Positions 55,537 to 62,610 of a stretch of DNA of 64,000 bases are shown here, piece by piece (position 1 is the stretch's first letter; each line of letters opens with the position of its first letter). Under the pieces are notes generated by a model. That model was not told the DNA's origin and ran no database searches. It saw only the letters and a program-made list of their open reading frames with translations. The position numbers and the translations under genes were made by a program. The DNA is from Micromonospora carbonacea (GTDB lineage: Bacteria > Actinomycetota > Actinomycetes > Mycobacteriales > Micromonosporaceae): NCBI RefSeq assembly GCF_014205165.1, contig NZ_JACHMZ010000001.1:868001-932000 (forward strand). The letters are read 5' to 3'.

Positions 55537-56125
55537 GACCTGCGTCACTCCATCCCTCTTCGTCCTGAGCCCGACGTCAGCCGAGCTACCCACGACGTTA
55601 GCCCCGTTCGCGAGCTATCAGGGGAAAGATTCGTGTTTTACAGTTTGCCGGGCGATGAGGTGAAGAAGGCTTTAGAGGTATTGATGCCATGTGTCGGATT
55701 GTTCGGGGTGGTCGACGGGGTTGCGACCCGCCGGGCGTTCCCGCACTCTTTCGAGTGGGGCGGGGTGCCCGCGTGCGGCGTCCCGGTCGACACCTTCGGT
55801 GCTCAGCCGCCCCGACCGGGGCGCTCGTCCCCGGTGGGCGGGGTCGCCCGACATCGAACCATTGCCATGGAAGCGCTCCCATGCAAGAATTCCCTCACGC
55901 GGTACGGGGAGCCACACCGCGCAAGGCAGATGTCGAGGGCACCGGTTCCACCGGACGACGTCCGCCGCCCGGCCGGCCATGCAAGCGCCGGCCGCGCACC
56001 ACCACCAAACTGCCCGTCCGGGTCGGGCACCCCCGAAATCCCCCGTGGCGCCGTCGACGTCCGTTCGATGTCGCGCGCCGTTCCGCCGGGCCGCGAGTCC
56101 GGTCTCGCCCAAGGAGATCAGTGGC
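55537..56125. other. 589-bp intergenic region upstream of the cellulase
   Basis: No credible gene is present. The part near 55615-55690 is clearly more AT-rich than its surroundings (GGGGAAAGATTCGTGTTTT). It is followed by ordinary GC-rich DNA with the CebR-type operator at 55868. The cellulase promoter must lie between that box and 56126. Confidence 0.7.
55868..55881 (+). promoter_or_regulatory. CebR/CelR-type operator of the cellulase gene
   Basis: TGGAAGCGCTCCCA differs at one base from the 14-bp palindrome TGGGAGCGCTCCCA bound by the LacI-family cellulose repressors CelR of Thermobifida and CebR of Streptomyces. It is 244 bp before the GH6 start. Release by cellobiose would be expected. 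Confidence 0.8.
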
Positions 56126-57931
56126 ATGAGTATGAGGAAGAGACTGTCCGGCCGCCGCCGGGCGCTCGCACTGACCGGTGCGGGCGCGCTGGTCGCCGGC
56201 GGTCTGGTGACCATCCCGGTCACCGCGGCCCAGGCCGCGACCCAGTGCAGCGTCGACTACACCACCAACGACTGGGCCGGCGGCTTCACCGGCAGCGTCA
56301 CCATCAAGAACATCGGCGACGCCGTCTCGTCCTGGAACCTCGGCTTCACCTTCCCGAACAGCAGCCAGAAGGTCGTGCAGGGCTGGTCGGCGAAGTGGAG
56401 CCAGAGCGGGCAGAACGTCACCGCCGCGAACGAGGCCTACAACGGCTCGATCTCCAGCGGTGGCAGCGTGACCCTCGGCTTCAACGGCTCGTGGAGCGGC
56501 AGCAACCCGAAGCCCACCTCGTTCACCCTGAACGGCGTGGTCTGCAACGGCGGCACCACCAACCCCACGACGCCGCCGCCCACCACCCCTCCGCCGACGA
56601 CGCCGCCGCCGACCACCCCTCCGCCGACGACGCCCCCGCCGACCACCCCTCCGCCGACGACTCCGCCGGGGCAGAAGGTGGACAACCCGTACCTGAACGC
56701 CAAGGGGTACGTGAACCCGGAGTGGAAGGCCAAGGCCGAGTCCGTCGCGGGCGGCAACCGGGTGTCCAACACCCCCACCGCCGTGTGGATCGACCGGATC
56801 GCCGCCATCAACGGCACCCCGGACAGCAGCTCCAACGGGGCCATGGGCGTGCGTGACCACCTGGACGCCGCGCTCGCCCAGGGCGCGAACTACATCCAGT
56901 TCGTCATCTACAACCTGCCCGGCCGCGACTGCTCCGCCCTCGCCTCCAACGGCGAGCTGAAGCCGGACGAGCTGCCCCGCTACAAGTCGGAGTACATCGA
57001 CCCGATCGCCGCGATCCAGGGCGACTCGAAGTACGCCAGCCTGCGGATCATCAACATCGTCGAGATCGACTCGCTGCCGAACCTGATCACCAACACCTCG
57101 GACAAGCCGGGCGGCACCGCGACGTGCGACACGATGAAGGCCAACGGCGGGTACGTCAACGGCGTGGGCTACGCCCTGGCGAAGCTGGGCGCGATCGGCA
57201 ACGTCTACAACTACATCGACGCCGGCCACCACGGCTGGCTGGGCTGGGACAGCAACTTCAGCCCGAGCGCCGCGATCCTGCGTGAGGCCGCCGGCGCGTC
57301 CGGCAGCACCCCGGCCAACGTGCACGGCTTCATCGTCAACACCGCGAACTACTCGGCCCTCAAGGAGCCGTACTTCAAGGTGACCGACACCGTGAACGGC
57401 CAGACCGTACGCCAGTCCAAGTGGGTCGACTGGAACTACTACGTCGACGAGCTCTCCTTCGCCCAGGCGTTCCGCAACGAGCTGGTCTCCAAGGGCTTCA
57501 GCAGCAACATCGGCATGCTGATCGACACCTCCCGCAACGGCTGGGGCGGCTCCGCCCGGCCCACCGGCGCGGGCCCGATGACCAGCGTGGACGCCTACGT
57601 CAACGGCGGTCGGGTCGACCGGCGCTTCCACACCGGCAACTGGTGCAACCAGGCCGGCGCGGGCCTCGGCGAGCGTCCCAAGGCCGCTCCGGAGCCGGGC
57701 ATCGACGCCTACGTCTGGGTGAAGCCCCCGGGTGAGTCGGACGGCTCCAGCACCGAGATCCCGAACAACGAGGGCAAGGGCTTCGACCGGATGTGCGACC
57801 CGACCTACACCGGTAACGCCCGCAACGGCAACAACATGAGTGGCGCGCTGTCGGGCGCCCCGATCTCGGGTGCCTGGTTCCCGGCGCAGTTCACCCAGCT
57901 GATGCAGAACGCCTACCCGCCGCTCTCCTGA
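56126..57931 (+). CDS. Secreted GH6 1,4-beta-cellobiohydrolase with N-terminal CBM2
   Basis: 601 residues. A Tat-like basic signal (MRKRLSGRRRALALTGAGALVAGG) ends at AQAA. A CBM2 cellulose-binding domain follows at about 38-140 (CSVDYTTNDWAGGFTGSVTI, SWNLGFTFPNSSQ), then a Thr/Pro linker of about 40 residues with TTPPP repeats. The GH6 catalytic domain holds YNLPGRDCSALASNGE, the catalytic region INIVEIDSLPNL, DAGHHGWLGW and DTSRNGWGG. The enzyme releases cellobiose from cellulose ends. AGGAG is 9 nt before the ATG. The upstream operator indicates cellobiose-induced expression. Confidence 0.95.
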   Translation: MSMRKRLSGRRRALALTGAGALVAGGLVTIPVTAAQAATQCSVDYTTNDWAGGFTGSVTIKNIGDAVSSWNLGFTFPNSSQKVVQGWSAKWSQSGQNVTAANEAYNGSISSGGSVTLGFNGSWSGSNPKPTSFTLNGVVCNGGTTNPTTPPPTTPPPTTPPPTTPPPTTPPPTTPPPTTPPGQKVDNPYLNAKGYVNPEWKAKAESVAGGNRVSNTPTAVWIDRIAAINGTPDSSSNGAMGVRDHLDAALAQGANYIQFVIYNLPGRDCSALASNGELKPDELPRYKSEYIDPIAAIQGDSKYASLRIINIVEIDSLPNLITNTSDKPGGTATCDTMKANGGYVNGVGYALAKLGAIGNVYNYIDAGHHGWLGWDSNFSPSAAILREAAGASGSTPANVHGFIVNTANYSALKEPYFKVTDTVNGQTVRQSKWVDWNYYVDELSFAQAFRNELVSKGFSSNIGMLIDTSRNGWGGSARPTGAGPMTSVDAYVNGGRVDRRFHTGNWCNQAGAGLGERPKAAPEPGIDAYVWVKPPGESDGSSTEIPNNEGKGFDRMCDPTYTGNARNGNNMSGALSGAPISGAWFPAQFTQLMQNAYPPLS

Positions 57932-57990
57932 TCCGGCGGAAGGCCTACCGGCCGCCGCGGGAGTGAGGCACCGCGCCGGCAGGTTCCCCC

Positions 57991-58029
57991 GGCCCCTGGT
58001 CCGACCGTCCACCGGTCGGGCCAGGGGCC
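57991..58029. terminator. Hairpin after the cellulase gene
   Basis: A 16-bp stem with one G-U pair and a 7-nt loop lies 60 bp after the GH6 stop, between convergent genes. Confidence 0.8.
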
Positions 58030-58093
58030 CCCGCCTGTTCCGGGCCGGCCCGCCCCTGGTCCGTCAGCCCCGGACCGGCCGGCCCCGGGCGGG

Positions 58094-58459
58094 TCAGGGC
58101 ACCGTCCGTTCCACCGCCGCCCGGCCCTGCTCGGCCAGGTCCCGGCGGGCCCGCTCGACGTTCTCCGGCGTCGGGTCCTGGCCCCGCGCCAGCACCATGT
58201 CCTCCGGGTCCCACGGCTGCTCCGCGCCGGTGCGGATGGTGTCCCCGCCGGCGCCCGTGCCCCCGCCGTACGGGTCGCCGAGCAGGTCCTCGGTCGAACC
58301 GGCCCCCTCGACGACCTCCCCCGGCCCGGCGAAGGACGGGTCGGCCCGGTCCGCACCGCCGGTACGCAGCTGCGGCACCGTGCTCTCGTCGTCCACCGCC
58401 GCCGCCACCTCGGGGGTCTCCTCCAGCGGTCGCCCCGCGTTCGGCTCGCGCTCCGTCAT
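58094..58459 (-). CDS. Conserved hypothetical acidic protein
   Basis: 121 residues, acidic, mostly disordered: MTEREPNAGRPLEETPEVAAAVDDEST, a Gly-rich stretch (GDPYGGGTGAGGDT), then a short helical end (PENVERARRDLAEQGRAAVERTVP). No known domain, signal or membrane segment. AGGAGGG before the ATG and a reading frame with normal codon bias support it as a real gene. The function is unknown. Confidence 0.65.
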   Translation of the reverse strand: MTEREPNAGRPLEETPEVAAAVDDESTVPQLRTGGADRADPSFAGPGEVVEGAGSTEDLLGDPYGGGTGAGGDTIRTGAEQPWDPEDMVLARGQDPTPENVERARRDLAEQGRAAVERTVP

Positions 58460-58531
58460 CCTGCTGCCCTCCTGTGCGCCCAGGTGCTGCCTGATCCCCC
58501 CGGCGTACCCCGAAGGGCGGAGGGCATGCCG

Positions 58532-58561
58532 ACGGCGCCGGACCCTGCGGTCCGGCGCCGT
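58532..58561 (-). terminator. 13-bp hairpin after the small membrane-protein gene
   Basis: A perfect 13-bp stem with the loop CTGC lies 48 bp downstream of the 58609-58872 gene on the minus strand. Confidence 0.8.
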
Positions 58562-58608
58562 GGAATCGACCTCCTGAGCCGTGGCGGCTGGATCGTCCGT
58601 GCCGCCCG

Positions 58609-58872
58609 CTACGGGTGAACCGATCGGCGGCGACGCTCCGCCGCCTTCTCGTTGAACACCACCCGGGGCTCCGGACGGCCCCGGGCCAGCCAGAGCCCGA
58701 GGGTGATCGGCCAGAACAGGCTGGCGGACAAGGCGGTCAGAAACCAGCCCAGCCCGAATCCGTCGGACCCGAGGATCTTTATCGGGCCCTGGCCGACGCC
58801 GGCCCGCGACCGGACGACGATGGTGGCCACGAGAATTCCGAGAAGATAGACGATGCCGGGCACCGCTTCCAT
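58609..58872 (-). CDS. Small two-helix membrane protein
   Basis: 87 residues with two hydrophobic segments (about 5-21, IVYLLGILVATIVV, and 42-62, GWFLTALSASLFWPITLGLWL) and a basic C terminus (EKAAERRRRSVHP). I do not recognise the family. It follows the small Cys-rich gene by 33 bp on the same strand, so the two are probably co-transcribed and perhaps act together. A hairpin ends the unit. Confidence 0.65.
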   Translation of the reverse strand: MEAVPGIVYLLGILVATIVVRSRAGVGQGPIKILGSDGFGLGWFLTALSASLFWPITLGLWLARGRPEPRVVFNEKAAERRRRSVHP

Positions 58873-58905
58873 GACACTGTCCCCCTACAGCCGTTCGGTC
58901 CGTGG

Positions 58906-59079
58906 TCAGCGCGTTTCGACGAACGCCTTCTCGGTCATGCGGCAGCGCCCGTTGCCGCACTTCGGGCAGTGCAGCGTCTTGCACTCGAACACCGCCCAGT
59001 AGCCGGCGGGTCCCGCTCCACTCTTCGAGCCCGGTCGTGCGTACATCGGAACGCCGCAGTGACAGGTGGGCCTGCTCAT
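58906..59079 (-). CDS. Small zinc-ribbon-like protein
   Basis: 57 residues: MSRPTCHCGVPMYARPG near the start and ECKTLHCPKCGNGRCR near the end. The Cys pattern (C-x-C and C-x4-C-x2-C-x4-C) suggests one or two bound metals. The ATG at 59079 has GGAGGT placed 6 nt upstream; an ATG 15 bp earlier has none. The function is unknown. It is first in a probable two-gene unit with the membrane protein. Confidence 0.65.
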   Translation of the reverse strand: MSRPTCHCGVPMYARPGSKSGAGPAGYWAVFECKTLHCPKCGNGRCRMTEKAFVETR

Positions 59080-59541
59080 GCCTGCTACCTCCATCGATCA
59101 GTTGACAGAAGACCGTCGCCGACCGCTGTCGGTGTCGCCGCCACCGGGGTCGAAGGTGAGGCCGAGGCACAGGGCGAGGTCCACGATGCTCTCCAGATCC
59201 GGTGACGAATGCGTTCGGCGGGTGGTGGCGGTACCGGATCGACGCGTTGATCCGGCGGGCTCGGGGCTGATTCGGCTGGCTCAGGAATGGGTGATCGGCG
59301 GGAACGCCCGACCGCCCGCCGGACGTCCACTTGTCCGACTGCTGCGCCCGGCTGCCGCTCGGCCCGGTGGTCCGCCGGAAAGACGGTCGCGTAACGGGGC
59401 CGGCGAGGACAAGCATGTCGGCAGAAGACCGGAAAACCCCGGCTCGTTGTCCGGTACCCCACTGTTGTCCGACCTGGACAGACGCCGGGATGCCTACGGA
59501 AAATCACCACGAAGATCCGGATAATCGTCGGAGGCTCGGCA
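59080..59541. other. 462-bp divergent intergenic region
   Basis: No credible gene; the open frames here are unsupported by start signals or codon pattern. It is less GC-rich than average in its last 60 bp (GGAAAATCACCACGAAGATCCGGATAATCG written in parts), which is where the promoter of the XRE gene is likely to lie. Confidence 0.6.
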
Positions 59542-60504
59542 GTGGGACGTCCTGAAGGCTCTCTCGATCGTGACGGATCGCTGGCCACGGAATTCGCGTA
59601 CTGGTTGCGCGATCTGCGCAACCGGTCGGGTCTGACGTACGAACAGCTCTCCCGGCGGACCGGATACGGCAAGAGCACCCTGCAGGAAGCCGCGGCGGGA
59701 CGCCGGCTGCCCACCCTCGACGTCACCCTCGCCTTCGTCAAGGCCTGCGACGGCGACGAGGACGCCTGGCGGGACTACTGGACCCGGCTGAAGCGCGCAT
59801 CCGGCCAGGGGCGACCCTCAGGCGCGCCGGAGGGCCTCGACCTGACTCCTCCGTGGGCCGCCGCCGCCCGTCCGCCGCCGCCCGAGCGCCGCCGGGCGCA
59901 GACGGAACGGGAGCCGGCGGAACGGGAGCCGGCGGAACCGGCGTACGCCGACGCCCCGAGCCGGACCGGCGACGAGCCGGCGGCCGGCGGTGTCGAGGGG
60001 CGCGCTCCGGCGTCCCGGCGGCGGTTGCCCGCCCGGTGGTGGATCGGGGCGACCGCCACGGCGGTGCTGGTGGTGTCCGTCGCCGTGGTCGGGTTCGTCG
60101 CGTTCGCCGACGCCGACGACCGGCCGCCCCCGGCGCAGGCCACCAGCGCGACGCCGAAGGCGCTGCTCGTCCAGAACAAGGTGGCGATCGGTCCGTCCGA
60201 CCTGGTGGAGGACCGCACCCCCGCCTACCTGTCGGCGGAGCCGGCGGCCCGCTGCGCGGCGCGCGGCTGCAAGCTCGACGACACGGAGATGTGGAGCGGA
60301 ACCCTCGTCCCCGTCACCTGCTGGGTCACCGGCACGGAGGTCACGAACCGGGACACCACGTCGGCGGGGATCGCGCAGAACCCGAACGGCGTCACCTCCC
60401 GGCTGTGGTACCGGGTGGTGTGGCCGGACGGCCGGGCCGGATTCCTCGCGGAGATATACGTGGCGCCCGAGTACCGCGGCGGACTCGCCCTGCCGGCGTG
60501 TTGA
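59542..60504 (+). CDS. Transmembrane XRE-family regulator
   Basis: 320 residues. An N-terminal XRE helix-turn-helix (about 15-75: FAYWLRDLRNRSGLTYEQLSRRTGYGKSTLQEAAAGRRLPT) is followed by a Pro/Arg/Glu-rich linker, one membrane helix near 172-192 (WWIGATATAVLVVSVAVVGFVAF), and an outer domain of about 110 residues with four Cys (AARCAARGCK, VTCWVTG, LPAC) and an SH3-like end (LWYRVVWPDGRAGFLAEIYV). This layout suggests a one-component membrane sensor that binds DNA. The GTG start has GGAGG 7 nt upstream. Targets are unknown. Confidence 0.8.
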   Translation: MGRPEGSLDRDGSLATEFAYWLRDLRNRSGLTYEQLSRRTGYGKSTLQEAAAGRRLPTLDVTLAFVKACDGDEDAWRDYWTRLKRASGQGRPSGAPEGLDLTPPWAAAARPPPPERRRAQTEREPAEREPAEPAYADAPSRTGDEPAAGGVEGRAPASRRRLPARWWIGATATAVLVVSVAVVGFVAFADADDRPPPAQATSATPKALLVQNKVAIGPSDLVEDRTPAYLSAEPAARCAARGCKLDDTEMWSGTLVPVTCWVTGTEVTNRDTTSAGIAQNPNGVTSRLWYRVVWPDGRAGFLAEIYVAPEYRGGLALPAC

Positions 60505-60560
60505 CCCGCCCGCGCGGCGGCCTCCGTCGCCTGGCCCGCAGGCGGGGAACGGGGCGCGAC

Positions 60561-60592
60561 GCGCGCCCCGGCCGTGGTCGGCCGGGGCGCGC
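60561..60592. terminator. 14-bp perfect hairpin between convergent genes
   Basis: GCGCGCCCCGGCCG and its complement are separated by TGGT. It follows the XRE gene and precedes, on the other strand, the end of the 60606 gene. Confidence 0.85.
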
Positions 60593-60605
60593 GGGGCGGG
60601 GACGG

Positions 60606-61604
60606 TCAGCGGCCGAGCACCCGGTCCAGGAAGTCGCGGTACCCGCGCACCGCGATCCGGAGCTGCTCGGTGTCGTCGCCGGTCTGCTGCCAGTCGCCCA
60701 GCTTGTTCTTCTGCTCCGCGAGCGCGGCGGCCAGCGCCTCGATCGCCTCCCCGACCAGCGACTCGGCTTGGCCGGCGGCGGCCCTGGGGTCGTCGACGAA
60801 GCGGAGCTGGACGTCGCGCCAGCGGTCCCGGAAGCCCTGCGCCGTGCCGGGCTCGAAGAGGGTGGCGGCGTCCTCGGGCACCGCGCCCGCAGTGGGCCGG
60901 GCCGCCGCCGTGACCGCGCCGACGCCGTGGGCCGACGGGGCGTCGTCCCGCGCGTCCGGGTCGATCATGCCGGGCTCGGGCCGGCCGTACCCGGCCGCGC
61001 CGGCGGCCACCGCGTCCTCCTGGCTGCGGTCCGCCCCGACCCGCCCGTCGACCGGGTGCCGGCCGTCGGGTTCGTGCCGGGTGTCGTGCTCGTGCCGGGT
61101 GTCGTCGACGTGCCGGTGTTCCGCGTGGCGGCCCTCGCCGCGCTCGTCGTCCGGTCCGCCGTCCGCCCACCGGGACCGGTCGTGCAGCCGGTCGGCGGCG
61201 GTCGGGTCGGCCCGCTCGTCGTCGAACGCGTCCGTCCTGCCCGGCGCGCCGTCGCCCGGCCGGGCGGTGTCCTCGGCGCGCGGGTCCCGCTCGTCCTCCG
61301 GGCGGCCGCTGGCCATCGCCGAGGCGGCGACCGCGCCGCCGACCGTCGTGGCCCCGAACGCGGTCGGCAACGGGGCGGGCTCGTGGAACTCGGGCTCGCC
61401 GTCGCCGCGCCCGTCGGCCACGGTCGGGTCGTCGAAGGTGCCCCGGTCGTCCAGCACGTCCTCGGGCACCTCGGCGCGGCCCTCGACGTCCCGGCCCCGG
61501 CGCGCCGCCGCGTCGCCGGTCGCCCGGCCCGGGGGCGGCACCGGCACCGGCGCGGACCGGACGGCCTCGGGGTGGTCGCTGCTCACCTGCTGCTCCTGGC
61601 GCAT
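60606..61604 (-). CDS. Hypothetical protein with C-terminal domain shared with its neighbour
   Basis: 332 residues. The first 230 are disordered and rich in Asp, Arg, His and Gly (many RHEHDTRHEPDGRH-like stretches). The last about 95 residues form a helical domain: RWRDVQLRFVDDPRAAAGQAESLVGEAIEALAAAL, then DDTEQLRIAVRGYRDFLDRVLGR. The same domain occurs in the upstream gene (WEELQVRFVDSP to ELRQAVVHYRALFADLLGG). It starts 10 bp after that gene with GAGGAGA before its ATG, so both form an operon. No membrane segment. The function is unknown. Confidence 0.7.
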   Translation of the reverse strand: MRQEQQVSSDHPEAVRSAPVPVPPPGRATGDAAARRGRDVEGRAEVPEDVLDDRGTFDDPTVADGRGDGEPEFHEPAPLPTAFGATTVGGAVAASAMASGRPEDERDPRAEDTARPGDGAPGRTDAFDDERADPTAADRLHDRSRWADGGPDDERGEGRHAEHRHVDDTRHEHDTRHEPDGRHPVDGRVGADRSQEDAVAAGAAGYGRPEPGMIDPDARDDAPSAHGVGAVTAAARPTAGAVPEDAATLFEPGTAQGFRDRWRDVQLRFVDDPRAAAGQAESLVGEAIEALAAALAEQKNKLGDWQQTGDDTEQLRIAVRGYRDFLDRVLGR

Positions 61605-61614
61605 CTGGCTCTCC

Positions 61615-62310
61615 TCAACGGCTCGTGACGTCGTGCGGACGGTCGACCGGCGTCTCCTGCGCCTCCCGGGATGCGTGCTCCGGGTGGCGCTCCTCGGGCC
61701 GGTGGTGCTGCTCGGGCCGGTGGTGCTCCGGGTGGTGCTGGTCCGGGTCGCGCTGGTCGGGGACGCGGGCGTCCAGCGGATCCCCGCCGAGCAGGTCGGC
61801 GAAGAGGGCCCGGTAGTGGACGACGGCCTGGCGCAGCTCCTCGGTGCCGGCCTCGCCGCGCTCGTTGCGCAGCCGGATCTCGTGGGCGTCCCGGTAGTGC
61901 GAGAGCGTCCGGGCGTGCTCGACGGAGAGCTGGGCGATCTGGTCGGAGAAGTCCCCGGTCGGATACCCGCGCTCGGCGACGAGCCGGCCGACCAGCTCGT
62001 CGGCGTCGCTCACCGTCTCGGCGGGGGAGTCGACGAAGCGGACCTGGAGCTCCTCCCACGCCGCCGCGTACCGGGCCCGGGACTCGGGGGTGAGCGGGGT
62101 GAGCGTCAGCTCCGCGTGCCGGCGTTCCCGCTCCCGCAACTCCTGCTCGGCGTCGGCGCGGCTGTCCCGTTCGGCGACGACCCGGTCGTATTCGGGCCCG
62201 AACCGAGACCGCAGCGCGCGGCGGCGGGCCGCCTGCCGGGCGACGACGGCCAGGACCGCGGCCACCACCAGCACGACGAGAACTATGACGATTACCTGCG
62301 TGGGCGACAT
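61615..62310 (-). CDS. Membrane-anchored hypothetical protein, paralogue of its neighbour
   Basis: 231 residues. One N-terminal membrane helix (VIVIVLVVLVVAAVLAVVA), a charged coiled-coil-like part (AERDSRADAEQELRERERRHAEL), the shared helical domain (WEELQVRFVDSPAETVSDADELVGRLV through VVHYRALFADLLGG) and a His/Pro/Glu-rich tail (DQHHPEHHRPEQHHRPEERHPEH). AAGGAGGAG stands directly before the ATG. It may form a membrane-bound complex with the neighbouring paralogue. It is divergent from the histidine kinase gene. The function is unknown. Confidence 0.72.
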   Translation of the reverse strand: MSPTQVIVIVLVVLVVAAVLAVVARQAARRRALRSRFGPEYDRVVAERDSRADAEQELRERERRHAELTLTPLTPESRARYAAAWEELQVRFVDSPAETVSDADELVGRLVAERGYPTGDFSDQIAQLSVEHARTLSHYRDAHEIRLRNERGEAGTEELRQAVVHYRALFADLLGGDPLDARVPDQRDPDQHHPEHHRPEQHHRPEERHPEHASREAQETPVDRPHDVTSR

Positions 62311-62510
62311 GGCTCCTCCTTCGTCCCTCCGGTATTCCCTCCGGTCGCTGATCGCCAATCCCGATCCGGGCGACTTTCCTGGGCGATCGGCGGGTGCCGG
62401 GTGCCGAACGGGGGGTTCCCGCCCTGATGGGCCGGGACTCCGGTACAGCGGAGCGTGCCGGGGCGAGCGCACCGGGCGAGAGGCCGGTACCGCATCCGCC
62501 GACGATTACG

Positions 62511-62516
62511 TATCCT
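62511..62516 (+). promoter_or_regulatory. TATCCT -10-like element before the histidine kinase
   Basis: TATCCT in an AT-richer spot (GATTACGTATCCT) of the 300-bp divergent region, 94 bp before the kinase ATG. No clear -35 is seen. The rest of the region shows nothing else I recognise. Confidence 0.35.
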
Positions 62517-62610
62517 GCCCAAGGCGCCCGTGCCGGTGCCCCGGTGCCGTGGCGGCGAAGCCTGGCCGGCGCCGGTGCCACCCGCTGCCACACGTTCCGG
62601 GCGAGGTCTG

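Noticed and set aside
55689..56129. Small open frames in the cellulase leader
   Set aside because: They are Arg/Pro-rich, overlap one another in several frames and cover the operator. No start signal supports them.
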